Positions 9,244-18,177 of a DNA stretch of 64,000 nucleotides are shown here, piece after piece. The stretch lies in contig NZ_JACDIT010000001.1 in the NCBI RefSeq assembly GCF_013839445.1, positions 358,492 to 422,491 on the forward strand. The letters run 5' to 3'. Numbering within the stretch: the first letter of the stretch is position 1; every line of letters begins with the position of its first letter. Source of the DNA: Chthonobacter albigriseus. GTDB lineage: Bacteria; Pseudomonadota; Alphaproteobacteria; Rhizobiales; Pleomorphomonadaceae. A model generated the notes under the pieces. That model saw nothing but the letters and a program-made list of their open reading frames with translations, was not told the DNA's origin and made no database searches. The position numbers were made by a program, and so were the translations under genes.

Positions 9244-9342
9244 CTCCGCGCCTGAGATATTCAGCGGATTGCACCCTTTCCGCGGAAAAATCATGGTGTA
9301 CTCCTCCCCTGGTGTTCCCACGGCCCGTTCACGATCCGCGTC

Positions 9343-9358
9343 TGATGGCATTGCATCA
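9343..9358. promoter_or_regulatory. putative ROK operator, copy 2
   Basis: TGATGGCATTGCATCA repeats the TGATG-N6-CATCA layout of the site at 9226-9243. The centre-to-centre distance is 116 bp, close to eleven helical turns, which would place both sites on the same face of the DNA and would allow looping by a dimeric or tetrameric repressor. Confidence 0.55.
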
Positions 9359-9569
9359 TCGGAGGCGGTCATGTAATCGTTTTCTTGGCGTGCGAACTTC
9401 TCCGTCCCGAAAAGCATGTTGACATCGACACCAATTTAGGTCCACAGTTTTTTTGAGCTTCGAAAAATAAGAGGTTTCGAAGCCATGCCTTCGCGGAGAG
9501 GAACCGTGGAGGTGCAAAAGCATCCATTTCTATGCCGCCGCTCAAGACGGCGGTTGGGAGGACAAGTCA

Positions 9570-10616
9570 ATGACGCGGATCCTTTCCGCGCTCGCCGTGA
9601 CGCTGGTCTCGGCGACCGCACTCATCACCTCTGCCCAGGCCCAGGACAAGATCAAGGTCGGCGTGAGCTGGTCCAACTTCCAGGAAGAGCGCTGGAAGAC
9701 GGACGAAGCCGCGATCAAGGCCGCGCTCGAAGCCGCCGGCGCCGAGTACATCTCCGCCGACGCGCAGTCGTCGCCGGCCAAGCAGCTGACCGACGTGGAA
9801 AGCCTGATCAGCCAGGGCGCCACGGCGCTCATCATCCTGGCCCAGGATTCGGACGCCATCGCGCCGGCCGTCGAGAAGGCCCAGAACGAAGGCATCCCGG
9901 TTGTCGGCTACGACCGTCTGATCGAGATCCCCTCGGCCTACTACATCACCTTCGACAACAAGGAAGTGGGCCGCATCCAGGCTCGCGAAGTGTTCAAGGT
10001 GAAGCCGGAAGGCAACTACATCTTCATCAAGGGCTCGGCGTCCGATCCGAACGCTGACTTCCTGTTCTCCGGCCAGATGGAAGTCCTCAAGGAAGCCATC
10101 GACGGCGGCAAGATCAAGAACGTCGGTGAAGCCTACACCGACGGCTGGCTGCCCGCGAACGCCCAGAAGAACATGGAGCAGTTCCTGACCGCCAACAACA
10201 ACGCGGTCGACGCGGTCGTCGCCTCCAACGACGGCACCGCCGGCGGCGCCATCGCGGCGCTCGCGGCGCAGGGCCTTGCCGGTTCCGTGCCGGTTTCCGG
10301 CCAGGACGGCGACCATGCCGCCCTCAACCGCGTCGCGCTCGGCACCCAGACCGTCTCGGTCTGGAAGGACGCGCGTGAACTCGGCAAGAAGGCCGCCGAA
10401 ATCGCGGTCGAGCTCGCCAAGGGCACCGACCTCGCCGCCGTTCCCGGCACGGTCAAGTTCTCCGGCGGCCCGAAGGGCGCCGAGATGAACGCGACGTTCC
10501 TCACCCCGGTCGCCATCACCAAGGACAACCTGAACCTCGTCATCGACGCGGGCTGGGCTCCGAAGGACGTGGTCTGCCAGGGCGTTGCCGCCGGCACGGT
10601 CGCGGCCTGCAACTGA
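9570..10616 (+). CDS. xylF: xylose-type sugar ABC transporter periplasmic binding protein
   Basis: A 348-residue periplasmic sugar-binding protein (pentose-binding family) with signal peptide [20 protein letters not shown] and a cut after AQA. It resembles XylF throughout: '[21 protein letters not shown]', '[20 protein letters not shown]', '[20 protein letters not shown]' and '[21 protein letters not shown]' match characteristic XylF segments. Two cysteines close the C-terminus (VVCQG and the penultimate residue). It is the first gene of xylF-xylH-xylG, with GGGAGGA 7 bases before the ATG. It is probably under ROK repression from the divergent gene. D-xylose is the most likely ligand, although related aldoses are possible. 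Confidence 0.88.
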   Translation: MTRILSALAVTLVSATALITSAQAQDKIKVGVSWSNFQEERWKTDEAAIKAALEAAGAEYISADAQSSPAKQLTDVESLISQGATALIILAQDSDAIAPAVEKAQNEGIPVVGYDRLIEIPSAYYITFDNKEVGRIQAREVFKVKPEGNYIFIKGSASDPNADFLFSGQMEVLKEAIDGGKIKNVGEAYTDGWLPANAQKNMEQFLTANNNAVDAVVASNDGTAGGAIAALAAQGLAGSVPVSGQDGDHAALNRVALGTQTVSVWKDARELGKKAAEIAVELAKGTDLAAVPGTVKFSGGPKGAEMNATFLTPVAITKDNLNLVIDAGWAPKDVVCQGVAAGTVAACN

Positions 10617-10630
10617 TCCAACGACGTGGA

Positions 10631-10657
10631 AAGGGGCGCCCCGAACGGGCGCCCCTT
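10631..10657 (+). other. intercistronic hairpin after xylF
   Basis: A perfect 11-bp stem (AAGGGGCGCCC with GGGCGCCCCTT) around a 5-base loop starts 14 bases after the xylF stop. No T-run follows, so partial termination or 3'-end protection of the xylF message is more likely than complete termination. This would give more binding protein than membrane components. Confidence 0.6.
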
Positions 10658-10905
10658 GTCCAGCACGCGGCCCCGGGCGGGGCGCGAGAGGCGATCCGGC
10701 CAACGGGCGGTCGCCCTGAAACACCGGGTGCGAAGCACCTGAACCCTGAAGATCGGCGAACGACGACCTGACACCGCTTCCTGCGGAGCCGCGCGTGGCC
10801 CATGATGGCCCGCGGGCCGTTGCGGCGCATCCCTATGGACGCGGCGCGATCGGTTCCGACGAGAAACGGCCGGACCAGGCCGACGGATGTCTCCGGGAGC
10901 AGCCC

Positions 10906-12219
10906 ATGAGCGATCAAACAGTTCGAGCATCCGCCCCCAGCGGATCCCCCCCGCAAGCCAAGGCCACATCGCTCCTCCACGCCATGGAGGTGGACGCCCG
11001 CTTCCTCGGCATGGTCGGGGCGCTCGCGGTGATCTGGATCGGATTCCACTGGCTGTCCGGCGGGACCTTCCTCACCCCGCGCAATCTCTGGAACCTGTCG
11101 GTGCAGACGGCATCCATCGCCGTGATGGCGACAGGCATGGTGCTGGTGATCGTCACCCGCAACATCGACCTTTCCGTCGGTTCGATCCTCGGCGTGACCG
11201 GCATGATCATGGCCGTGGCGCAGGCCAGCTACCTGACGCCGGTGATCGGGTTCGACAATCCGGCGGTCTGGATCCTGACGCTGCTGATCGGGCTCGCCGT
11301 CGGCGCAGCCATCGGCTCGGCGCAGGGCTTTGTGATCGCCTACATGCAGGTGCCGGCCTTCATCGTCACGCTCGGCGGCCTGCTGGTGTGGCGCGGGGCG
11401 GCGTGGTGGGTCGCTTCCGGCAAGACGATCCCGCTGACGGACAACAATTTCAAGCTGATCGGCGGCGGCGCGGAAGGCGCCGTGGGCGCCACCTGGTCGT
11501 GGGTGATCGCGGCCGTCGCCGTTGTTCTGATCGCGCTCGCCGCGTTCAATGCCCGGCGGCAGCGCAAGCGGTTCAAGTTCCCCCTGAAGCCGCTTTGGGC
11601 CGAGATCGCGACCGTCGGCATCGGCGCCGGCGCGGTGATCGCGGCAACCGCCGTGGTGAACTCGCACTACCTGCCCGGCCCGCTCGCCAAGAAGTACGCC
11701 GAGGCCAACGGCATTCCGCTGCCGGCCGAAGGCATTCCGCAGATCCCGTTCGGCTACGCCGTGCCGGTGCTGATCGCCGTCGGCGTCGGCATCCTGATGA
11801 CCTTCGTGGCGACGCGCACGCGGTTCGGCCGCTATGTCTTCGCCATCGGCGGCAATCCCGAGGCCGCGGAACTGGCCGGCATCAACACCCGCCGGGTGAC
11901 GATGATGATCTTCGCGTTGATGGGGGCCCTGGCCGCCCTCGGCGCCGCGATCTCGACGGCCCGCCTCACCTCGGCGACCAACGCCCAGGGTACCCTCGAC
12001 GAGCTCTACACGATCGCGGCCGCCGTGATCGGCGGCACGTCGCTGGCCGGCGGATCCGGTACCATCGCCGGCGCGATGCTCGGCGCGCTCGTCATGCAGA
12101 GCCTGCAGTCCGGCATGGTGCTCCTCGGCATGGACACGCCGCTGCAGAACATCGTCGTCGGCATCGTGCTGGTGATCGCCGTGTGGCTCGACTCCATCTA
12201 CCGCCGTCGGATCAAGTGA
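10906..12219 (+). CDS. xylH: xylose-type sugar ABC transporter permease
   Basis: A 437-residue inner-membrane permease of the ribose/xylose (BPD_transp_2) family. The ATG at 10906 is chosen because CGGGAG precedes it. An upstream in-frame extension lacks a ribosome site and reads as leader sequence. About ten or eleven helices are seen. The stretch '[21 protein letters not shown]' and the C-terminal '[29 protein letters not shown]' are strong family signatures. A longer cytoplasmic/periplasmic insert with '[11 protein letters not shown]' lies in the middle, as in XylH. It lies 289 bp after xylF and 14 bp before the ATPase gene. Confidence 0.92.
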   Translation: MSDQTVRASAPSGSPPQAKATSLLHAMEVDARFLGMVGALAVIWIGFHWLSGGTFLTPRNLWNLSVQTASIAVMATGMVLVIVTRNIDLSVGSILGVTGMIMAVAQASYLTPVIGFDNPAVWILTLLIGLAVGAAIGSAQGFVIAYMQVPAFIVTLGGLLVWRGAAWWVASGKTIPLTDNNFKLIGGGAEGAVGATWSWVIAAVAVVLIALAAFNARRQRKRFKFPLKPLWAEIATVGIGAGAVIAATAVVNSHYLPGPLAKKYAEANGIPLPAEGIPQIPFGYAVPVLIAVGVGILMTFVATRTRFGRYVFAIGGNPEAAELAGINTRRVTMMIFALMGALAALGAAISTARLTSATNAQGTLDELYTIAAAVIGGTSLAGGSGTIAGAMLGALVMQSLQSGMVLLGMDTPLQNIVVGIVLVIAVWLDSIYRRRIK

Positions 12220-12233
12220 GGAGAACCCTGACC

Positions 12234-13049
12234 ATGACAACGAAAACCGGGACTCCCCTCGTCGAGATGAAGGACATCTCGATCGCCTTCGGCGGCATCA
12301 AGGCCGTGGACCATGTGACGGTCGATCTCTACCCGGGCGAAGTGGTGGGCCTGCTCGGCCACAACGGCGCGGGCAAGTCGACGCTGATCAAGATCCTCTC
12401 CGGTGCCTACAAGGCGGACCACGGCGAGATCTACGTCAACGGCGACAAGGTCGACATCACGACGCCGCGCGATGCCAAGCGGCATGGGATCGAGACGATC
12501 TACCAGACGCTGGCGCTCGCCGACAACGTGGACGCCGCCGCAAACCTCTTCCTCGGCCGCGAGCTGCGCACCCCCTGGGGCACGCTCGACGACGTGGCGA
12601 TGGAGGCGGCGACGCGCGAGGTGATGGGGCGGCTCAATCCGAACTTCCGCAAGTTCAAGGAGCCGGTGAAGGCCCTCTCCGGCGGGCAGCGGCAGTCGGT
12701 GGCGATCGCCCGTGCCATCCACTTCAACGCCAAGATCCTGATCATGGACGAGCCGACGGCCGCGCTCGGTCCGCAGGAGACGGCGCAGGTGGGCGAGCTG
12801 ATCAAGCAGTTGAAGGCCGAGGGCATCGGCATCTTCCTGATCAGCCACGATCTTCACGACGTGTTCGACCTCGCCGACCGGGTGTCGGTGATGAAGAACG
12901 GCCGGCTGGTCGGGTCGGCGCGGACGACGGATGTCAGCCAGGACGAGGTGCTCGGCATGATCATCCTCGGCAAGTGCCCGCCCGGGGCGACCCGCGGACC
13001 GGGCGCGATCTCCGACGCGGAGCTGGCGGCCGTGGCCGCGCACGTCTGA
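12234..13049 (+). CDS. xylG: sugar ABC transporter ATP-binding protein, single cassette
   Basis: A 271-residue ATPase that powers the XylFH transporter. Walker A 'GHNGAGKST', Q-loop 'IYQTLAL', signature '[15 protein letters not shown]', Walker B '[11 protein letters not shown]' and the switch 'ISHDLHDV' are all present. It carries one cassette, whereas E. coli XylG is a two-cassette fusion of about twice the length, so it presumably works as a homodimer, as in rhizobial fructose/xylose-type systems. AGGAG precedes the ATG at 12234 by about 11 bases. A terminator follows. The symbol xylG rests on operon context and not on full-length similarity to the E. coli protein. Confidence 0.88.
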   Translation: MTTKTGTPLVEMKDISIAFGGIKAVDHVTVDLYPGEVVGLLGHNGAGKSTLIKILSGAYKADHGEIYVNGDKVDITTPRDAKRHGIETIYQTLALADNVDAAANLFLGRELRTPWGTLDDVAMEAATREVMGRLNPNFRKFKEPVKALSGGQRQSVAIARAIHFNAKILIMDEPTAALGPQETAQVGELIKQLKAEGIGIFLISHDLHDVFDLADRVSVMKNGRLVGSARTTDVSQDEVLGMIILGKCPPGATRGPGAISDAELAAVAAHV

Positions 13050-13073
13050 TCCGACCCGCCTAGAAAGGCAAAG

Positions 13074-13110
13074 GCGGCGCGCACCTGCCCGGTGCGCGCC
13101 GCTTTCATTT
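13074..13110. terminator. bidirectional terminator between xylG and subtilase gene
   Basis: A perfect 12-bp GC stem (GCGGCGCGCACC / GGTGCGCGCCGC) with a 5-base loop is followed by TTTCATTT on the plus strand and flanked by AAAG on the other side. It sits between two convergent genes, so it can serve both. Confidence 0.8.
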
Positions 13111-13128
13111 CGTCGGGGTCGCCGACCC

Positions 13129-14904
13129 TTAGTTCTCGCCGGCCGGTACGATGAACTCGGACGTCCGCGGGACGTCGATGTCGGCCTGCTGGATCGTCGG
13201 CTCCCGGTCGATGGGCGTGCAGAGGTCGGCCGCCTGGACCAGTCCCCAACCGAAGGCGGGGTCCCGGCCCGCGTCTCCGAGGTCGCGGGCGTTGCCGGCG
13301 AGCGAGGTCTCGATCGAGGCGGCGTCGAGGTCCGGATGCGCCGCGCGCAGGACGGCGGCGGCGGCCGTTACGAAGGGAACGGCGAAGGAGGTTCCGGTCT
13401 TGGGCCGCCCGCCCCGGATCGAGGCTGCGGTCCACACGTCGACGCCGGGGGCCGCGAGGTCGACGTAGTCGCCCTGGGTGGCGCGGCGATAGAGGTCGAG
13501 GTTGCGGTCCACGGCCGTGACGGCAATGACGCCGGGATAGGCGGCGGGATAGGACGGGGCGGCGCCCGGACCCTTGTTGCCGGCGGCGGCGATCAGAACG
13601 ATATCGCGGGCGACCGCAGCTTTCACCGCGGCTTCCAGCACGGTGTTGGGCGGACCGGAGAGGCTGAGGTTCATGACGCCGACGCCGCGTTCGGCCAGTT
13701 CCTCCATAGCCGCCACGAGCGTTGTGACGTCGGTGCGGTCGGCGGTCCCGCCATCCCGGTAGAAGGCGTCGATGGCCAGGAGCGAGGCACCCGGCAGCAG
13801 TCCGGGGGTTCGGCTGTCGGCGCGGCCGACGAGGAGGGCGGCGACCGCGGTGCCGTGGAAGGCGGAGGACGGATCGGAGCCGGCGCTCTCTCCCCGGACG
13901 AGTTCGATCGACTGTCCGCGAAGGGCCTCATGGTCGATGTTGATGCCGGTGTCGATGAGGCCGATCTTCGGCAGGGCGCCGCAACCGGCAACCTCCGGGC
14001 TCTGCCACCCGATCAGGCTGGCCATCGCGGTCTGGCCGGGGACCGCGTCGGGGTGGCCGCCTTCGGTGTAGTAGAAGTGGTCGAGGTCGGCGGTGGCGGA
14101 CGGCTCCAGCGACCGGACCGTGTCGCGGGCCTGCTCGGGGCTGACGCCGGACGGAAGACGGAGGCGGACAACCCGGATCCCGGTGGTTCCGCGTGTCACC
14201 CGGTCGACGCCAAAGCCTCTTGCCTGGAGCGCAGCCAGCGCCTGTTCGCCCAGGCCGGCGGCGACAATGCGGTCCTTGGAGCGAAGCGGGCGCTCGGCGG
14301 TCTCAACCTCCGCGGCTACCAAGGTTGCAAGAGCACGACCGGTCGGCATCGGAGGAGCGTTGCCGACGAGCGTTGAATTCCTCCGCTTGGCGGCTGCTGT
14401 CTTCCTGGCGAGATCCTTGGCTTTCTTGGCCGCGACGGCCGCTGCCGTCGCTTTCGTCTTTGCTTTCGCGGACTTGGCGTTTTTCGCTTGGCCTTTTGCC
14501 GTGCCGGTCAGACCGGGAGCCGACGCGCGCGCAGCTGCGGACACCGAGGCGCCGATCCCGTTGCCTCCGGCTGCGGAGGAGGAACGGCCGGCGCTGGTTC
14601 CAGCCCCGCCACCCTGGCTGCCGGCGCTGCCATTGCTGCTGCCGTTTCCGCCGCTGTTACCGCCCGCGCTGCCGCCGCCCCCGCTGTTGCCGCCGCCGTT
14701 GCCGCCGCCGCTGCTGCTGCTGCTGCCCTTGCCGCCGCCGTTGTTGCCGCCACCGTTCCCATTGCCGTTGCCGTCACGGGACCAAGCCTTGGACTGGAGC
14801 AGGCGCGCAGACGGTGCGCCATCCCAGCTGAAGTCCGGAACGACGGGAACCGTTATGGCGGCGCTCAGGACGAGCGCGGAGAGGAGGCGTCTGGGACGGG
14901 TCAT
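13129..14904 (-). CDS. S8 family serine peptidase (subtilase) with Gly-rich and Ala/Lys-rich N-terminal segments
   Basis: A 591-residue exported subtilisin-like protease. The start at 14904 gives a signal-type N-terminus ([20 protein letters not shown]) with GGTGAG upstream. Residues 45-118 are glycine/asparagine/serine-rich low complexity, and about 138-175 are Ala/Lys-rich. A propeptide-like region (about 190-290) precedes the catalytic domain, whose triad is Asp318 ('LIDTG'), His350 ('HGTAV') and Ser506 ('GTSFAVPF'). It is divergent from an ECF sigma factor with a downstream anti-sigma factor, so it may belong to that regulon or act in signalling. The substrate is unknown. Confidence 0.9.
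   Translation of the reverse strand: MTRPRRLLSALVLSAAITVPVVPDFSWDGAPSARLLQSKAWSRDGNGNGNGGGNNGGGKGSSSSSGGGNGGGNSGGGGSAGGNSGGNGSSNGSAGSQGGGAGTSAGRSSSAAGGNGIGASVSAAARASAPGLTGTAKGQAKNAKSAKAKTKATAAAVAAKKAKDLARKTAAAKRRNSTLVGNAPPMPTGRALATLVAAEVETAERPLRSKDRIVAAGLGEQALAALQARGFGVDRVTRGTTGIRVVRLRLPSGVSPEQARDTVRSLEPSATADLDHFYYTEGGHPDAVPGQTAMASLIGWQSPEVAGCGALPKIGLIDTGINIDHEALRGQSIELVRGESAGSDPSSAFHGTAVAALLVGRADSRTPGLLPGASLLAIDAFYRDGGTADRTDVTTLVAAMEELAERGVGVMNLSLSGPPNTVLEAAVKAAVARDIVLIAAAGNKGPGAAPSYPAAYPGVIAVTAVDRNLDLYRRATQGDYVDLAAPGVDVWTAASIRGGRPKTGTSFAVPFVTAAAAVLRAAHPDLDAASIETSLAGNARDLGDAGRDPAFGWGLVQAADLCTPIDREPTIQQADIDVPRTSEFIVPAGEN
14551..14772 (-). repeat. low-complexity Gly/Asn/Ser coding segment
   Basis: An imperfect run of GGN/AAC/AGC codons encodes residues 45-118 of the subtilase. 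Many short internal GGCGGC/GGCAAC units make it prone to slippage, so its length may vary between strains. It probably forms a flexible linker or surface-anchoring segment. Confidence 0.7.
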
Positions 14905-15092
14905 GGATCTCACCCGCTTCGAATTCCCTGGCTGCGTCCGTGTTCCCAACGAAACCGGATTGTCGCATAGAAACGTCCGGGCGTGGCTTTCGCGCACCGG
15001 CTTCGTCGGGATGTGTCGCGCCAGGGTTAAGAAAACAGAAACCCACATCGTCCGGCTGTTCCAGTGATCGAAAAGATTCTGCCAGCTGTGGC

Positions 15093-15117
15093 GGAATAGA
15101 GGCCAAGCAGATTCGTT
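15093..15117 (+). promoter_or_regulatory. candidate ECF-type promoter of the sigma factor gene
   Basis: GGAAT - 16 bases - CGTT lies 31 bp upstream of the sigma-factor ATG. This is close to the alphaproteobacterial ECF consensus GGAAC-N16/17-CGTT and would fit autoregulation or control by the general stress sigma factor. Confidence 0.5.
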
Positions 15118-15148
15118 ACATCGCACAGGGGCTGCGGACGGGCCGAGC

Positions 15149-15637
15149 ATGGCGACGACGATAGGACCTGAACTCGTGGCGGTGCTGCCTCGGTTGCGGC
15201 GCTATGCGCTGGCGCTGTGCCGCTCGCCGGTGCAGGCGGACGACCTGGTGCAGAGCGCGTGCGTGCGGGCGTTGACGAACCCGGACGGCTGGACGCCGGG
15301 GACGCGGTTCGACGCCTGGATGTTCAGGATCCTCAGGAACCACTGGATCGACGGCCTCCGGAAGGCGCGGGTCGAGGGGATTTCGGAGGATCTGGATGCG
15401 AGGGACGACCTGGTCGGGGACAGCGGAGACGCCGCGATGGGCAAGCTGGACCTTGAGGATGTGAAGCGGGCGATCGACCAGCTGCCGGCCGATCAGAGGG
15501 ATGTCCTGGTGCTGGTGTGCGTCGAGGACTTGGCCTACCGCGAGGCGGCCGAGGTGCTGGGCGTGCCGATCGGGACCGTGATGAGCCGGCTGGCGAGAGC
15601 GCGCAAGCGCTTGATCGAATTGACGAATGCGGCATGA
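15149..15637 (+). CDS. RNA polymerase ECF-family sigma factor
   Basis: A 162-residue sigma-70 family factor. Region 2 spans about residues 10-75 ('RYALALCRSPVQADDLVQ', 'TRFDAWMFRILRNHWID') and region 4 about 105-155 ('LPADQRDVLVLVCVEDLAYREAAEVL', 'PIGTVMSRLARARKRL'). The linker is short and no extra domain is present. An anti-sigma gene follows 31 bp after its stop and a subtilase gene is divergent. A GGAAT-N16-CGTT element upstream suggests autoregulation. The target regulon is unknown. Confidence 0.92.
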   Translation: MATTIGPELVAVLPRLRRYALALCRSPVQADDLVQSACVRALTNPDGWTPGTRFDAWMFRILRNHWIDGLRKARVEGISEDLDARDDLVGDSGDAAMGKLDLEDVKRAIDQLPADQRDVLVLVCVEDLAYREAAEVLGVPIGTVMSRLARARKRLIELTNAA

Positions 15638-15668
15638 CGGAAACGCCGCGGACAGTGAGGTTGGCGCT

Positions 15669-16412
15669 ATGGCGCAGGTGCATTTCAGCGACGAGACGCT
15701 GATGGCCTATGCCGACGGCGAGATCGAGGAGTCGGTCGGCCGGTCGGTCGAGGAGGCCATGGAGCGGGATCCGGCGGTGGCCCGGCGGGTGGCGGCGTTC
15801 CAGCGCAGCCGCCGGCTGGCCAAGACGGCGCTCGGCAGCCATGCCGAACCGGTGCCGGCCGCCCTGAAGGCGGCGGTGGAAGCGGAGATCCGGGCGCGCG
15901 AGAGCGGTTCGGTGGTAGCCTTCCCGACGCTTCGCCGACGCCTTCCGGCGGTGATCGGCGGGCTCGCCGCTCTCGCAGCGAGTGTAGTCGTCGTTTCCGT
16001 GTTTTTTGACGACTACGTAGCCCGCGAAAACGGCGCGGTGGCCGGCGGGCCGATGGTGGCGGCGCTCGCCGACCCCGCCGTCGGGGATATCCTCGACCGG
16101 GCCGCGTCGGGCACAACCGCCAAGACCCGATCCGGCGACCTCCGGTTGGTGTCGACGTTCATGACCGGCGCCGGGTCGCTCTGCCGCGAGTTGACCCTCA
16201 CCCAGCCGGCCGGCGAGACGCAGGCGATCGCCTGCGGGACGCCGGGGACAGAGTGGACGATCACCTTCGCGACCCTCGAGACCAGCGGAGGCGGCGACTA
16301 CGAACCGGCCGGCGCAGACGGTTCGCTCCTGGACGCCTACCTCGCGGAGCTCGGCGCCGAAGCGCCGCTGACCGGCGAGGCGGAAGCGAAGGCATTGGCC
16401 GGAGGGAAGTAA
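15669..16412 (+). CDS. transmembrane anti-sigma factor
   Basis: A 247-residue protein partner of the preceding sigma factor. The cytosolic N-terminus (about residues 1-85, 'FSDETLMAYADGEIEESVGRS') resembles the anti-sigma domains that occlude ECF factors. It lacks a clear HxxxCxxC zinc motif. One membrane helix lies near residues 95-115 ('AVIGGLAALAASVVVVSVFF'), followed by a periplasmic domain of about 130 residues with two cysteines ('GSLCREL', 'AIACGTP'). The ATG at 15669 is preferred because GTGAGG lies upstream. An earlier ATG at 15627 overlaps the sigma gene. It probably releases the sigma factor on an envelope signal. Confidence 0.85.
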   Translation: MAQVHFSDETLMAYADGEIEESVGRSVEEAMERDPAVARRVAAFQRSRRLAKTALGSHAEPVPAALKAAVEAEIRARESGSVVAFPTLRRRLPAVIGGLAALAASVVVVSVFFDDYVARENGAVAGGPMVAALADPAVGDILDRAASGTTAKTRSGDLRLVSTFMTGAGSLCRELTLTQPAGETQAIACGTPGTEWTITFATLETSGGGDYEPAGADGSLLDAYLAELGAEAPLTGEAEAKALAGGK

Positions 16413-16446
16413 TCCCCGCCCGCTCGAACAGGCGCAGACTGGCAGG

Positions 16447-18177
16447 TCAGCCCCGGCGGCGGACGAGGCCAGAGACGATCCGGTCGTAGGCGGGATCCCC
16501 TCGCCGGGCCTCTTCGACAAGTCGCCCGTCGCGGACGAGGACGAGCCGGTCGGCGAGGAGCGCCTCGTCGGCGAGGTGGGTGGCGATCAGCACCGTGCGA
16601 CCCTCGAAGAAGGCGGCGAGCCGGTCGATCAGACCGGCGGCCGTGTCGGGGTCTAGCCCCTCGGTCGCTTCGTCGAGCAGAACAAGGTCAGGCCCGGAAG
16701 CCAGCAGCCGGGCCATGGCGAGGCGACGGCGCTCGCCGCCGGAGAGGCCCGAGCCGCCGTCGCCGAGCGCCTTCTGCAGGTCCGCTCCGAGACCCGCCAG
16801 CGCGAGCGCATCCGCCACCTCGGCCTCGGACGCCTCCGGCCGGCCAAGGCGGACGGCCTCGCTCACCGTTTCCCGGAACAACTCCACTCGCTGGGCAAGA
16901 AGCCCGATCCGGTGACCCGCCGCGCCGAGACCAGGGCGGACGACGGCCGCACCGCCAACGGTGACGGCGCCGGCGGTCGGCCGGACAAGACCGGCGGCAA
17001 GGGCGAGGATGGTAGACTTTCCCGATCCGCTCGCCCCGACCAGGGCCACCCGCTCGCCGGGAGCAACGGCAAGAGTTATCCCCGCCAGTACCGGACCGCG
17101 GTAATCTTCCCAGGCGAATGCGACCTGATCGAAACGAATGCCCGGAGCCCGGACCGATGACCCCGACTTCGCTTGGTTCATGCCCCCGACAACCTGATCT
17201 TCCGACGTGCCTGCAGATGTTCGGCCTGCTTCGACAAGCGGCGCGATGCGGCGGGCGGCGAGGGTGAGGCGGCCGAGTTCGAGTGCAGCCGTGCGGAGCG
17301 GCGCGATCGTCTCACCGAGCGCAAACGCGGCGGTGACGACGAGGACGTAGGCGGGGGCCGAGAGCCGCCCCTCGGCGAGGAGAGCGGCGCCGACAAGGGC
17401 GGCTCCGGCGATCGCTACCTGGCCGGCGATCCCGGCGGCGAACCGCAGCCCGGCGTCGCGGACCTGAAGGCGGCGCTCGACCGTCGCGACGCGGGCAGCG
17501 GCGGCGCCGACACGATCGACCGCCTCCGCAAGGCGGCCGGCAAGCACGAGCTCGGTGCGGCCGACGTCGAGGTCGACGAGGCGGGCACGGACGGCGTCGA
17601 GGCCGACGTGCCGGAGGCGAGCATCGTTGCGGGCGGCAAGGCCGAGCGCGAAGGGCGCTCCGATGCCGAGGAGGACGACGGGGCCGATGACGGCCACGGC
17701 GAGCAGAGGCGAGACGGCGGCGAAGACGGCCGCCGCGGCGGCGAGAACGACGGTCGCGGCAGCGATCGGGGCGGCGAAGCGGAGATGCAGGCCGTCGAGC
17801 GCGTCGAGATCGGAGGAGAGGCGAGCAAGGAGATCGGCGGAGCGCAAGCGTGAGCGACCGGCGGTGGCGAGCCCGCGGAAGACGTCGACGCGCAGGGCGG
17901 CGAGAATGCGGAAGGTGGCGTCGTGGCTGACAAGGCGTTCGCCGTAGCGAAGGACCGTGCGGGCGACGGCGAAAAAGCGGATGCCGGCGCTGGGCTGGAA
18001 GGTGTCGAAGACGATGAGACCGATCCCGGCGAGCCCCGCCCCGGCGATGAGCCAGCCGGACACGGCGAGGAGGCCGAGGCCGGCAGCGAGCGTCAGCACC
18101 AGGAGCGCCAGCGCGACCGCCAGCCGACGCGGGGCCATGCGGGCGAAACGGCGGACCAGGAGGAGTACCGGCCTCAT
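16447..18177 (-). CDS. cydC: thiol reductant ABC exporter subunit CydC
   Basis: A 576-residue half-transporter with an N-terminal six-helix domain (about residues 1-310) and a C-terminal ATPase with Walker A 'GASGSGKST', signature 'LSGGERRRLAMARLL' and Walker B 'LVLLDEATEGLD'. With CydD it forms the heterodimer that exports glutathione/cysteine to the periplasm and is needed for cytochrome bd assembly. Its ATG overlaps the cydD stop by four bases (ATGA), so the two are translationally coupled. No cydAB oxidase genes lie in the window. Confidence 0.93.
   Translation of the reverse strand: MRPVLLLVRRFARMAPRRLAVALALLVLTLAAGLGLLAVSGWLIAGAGLAGIGLIVFDTFQPSAGIRFFAVARTVLRYGERLVSHDATFRILAALRVDVFRGLATAGRSRLRSADLLARLSSDLDALDGLHLRFAAPIAAATVVLAAAAAVFAAVSPLLAVAVIGPVVLLGIGAPFALGLAARNDARLRHVGLDAVRARLVDLDVGRTELVLAGRLAEAVDRVGAAAARVATVERRLQVRDAGLRFAAGIAGQVAIAGAALVGAALLAEGRLSAPAYVLVVTAAFALGETIAPLRTAALELGRLTLAARRIAPLVEAGRTSAGTSEDQVVGGMNQAKSGSSVRAPGIRFDQVAFAWEDYRGPVLAGITLAVAPGERVALVGASGSGKSTILALAAGLVRPTAGAVTVGGAAVVRPGLGAAGHRIGLLAQRVELFRETVSEAVRLGRPEASEAEVADALALAGLGADLQKALGDGGSGLSGGERRRLAMARLLASGPDLVLLDEATEGLDPDTAAGLIDRLAAFFEGRTVLIATHLADEALLADRLVLVRDGRLVEEARRGDPAYDRIVSGLVRRRG

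Larger units (their letters stand above)
9206..9569. promoter_or_regulatory. divergent control region, ROK regulator / xylFHG
   Basis: A 364-bp gene-free stretch between the divergent ROK and xylF starts. It holds two copies of one palindrome (9226-9243 and 9343-9358) and an AT-richer stretch around 9375-9485. A TTGACA at 9419-9424 has no convincing -10 partner. GGGAGGA at 9556-9562 is the xylF ribosome binding site. No credible gene is seen in it. Confidence 0.6.

Noticed and set aside
9202..9417. A 71-codon minus-strand frame in the ROK/xyl intergenic region
   Set aside because: It has no good ribosome site or recognisable content, and it runs through the palindromic operators.
9419..9447. 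TTGACA as a -35 element for xylF
   Set aside because: No TATAAT-like hexamer lies 16-18 bp downstream, and it is 150 bp from the start codon.
14551..14772. Simple-sequence DNA repeat of possible mobile or regulatory origin
   Set aside because: It is in frame within the subtilase gene and translates to a Gly/Asn/Ser linker, so a coding explanation is sufficient.
15038..15062. A GGAAC on the minus strand as an ECF promoter for the subtilase gene
   Set aside because: The nearest GTT lies at the wrong spacing (about 14-15 bases), and the site is over 150 bp from the start.
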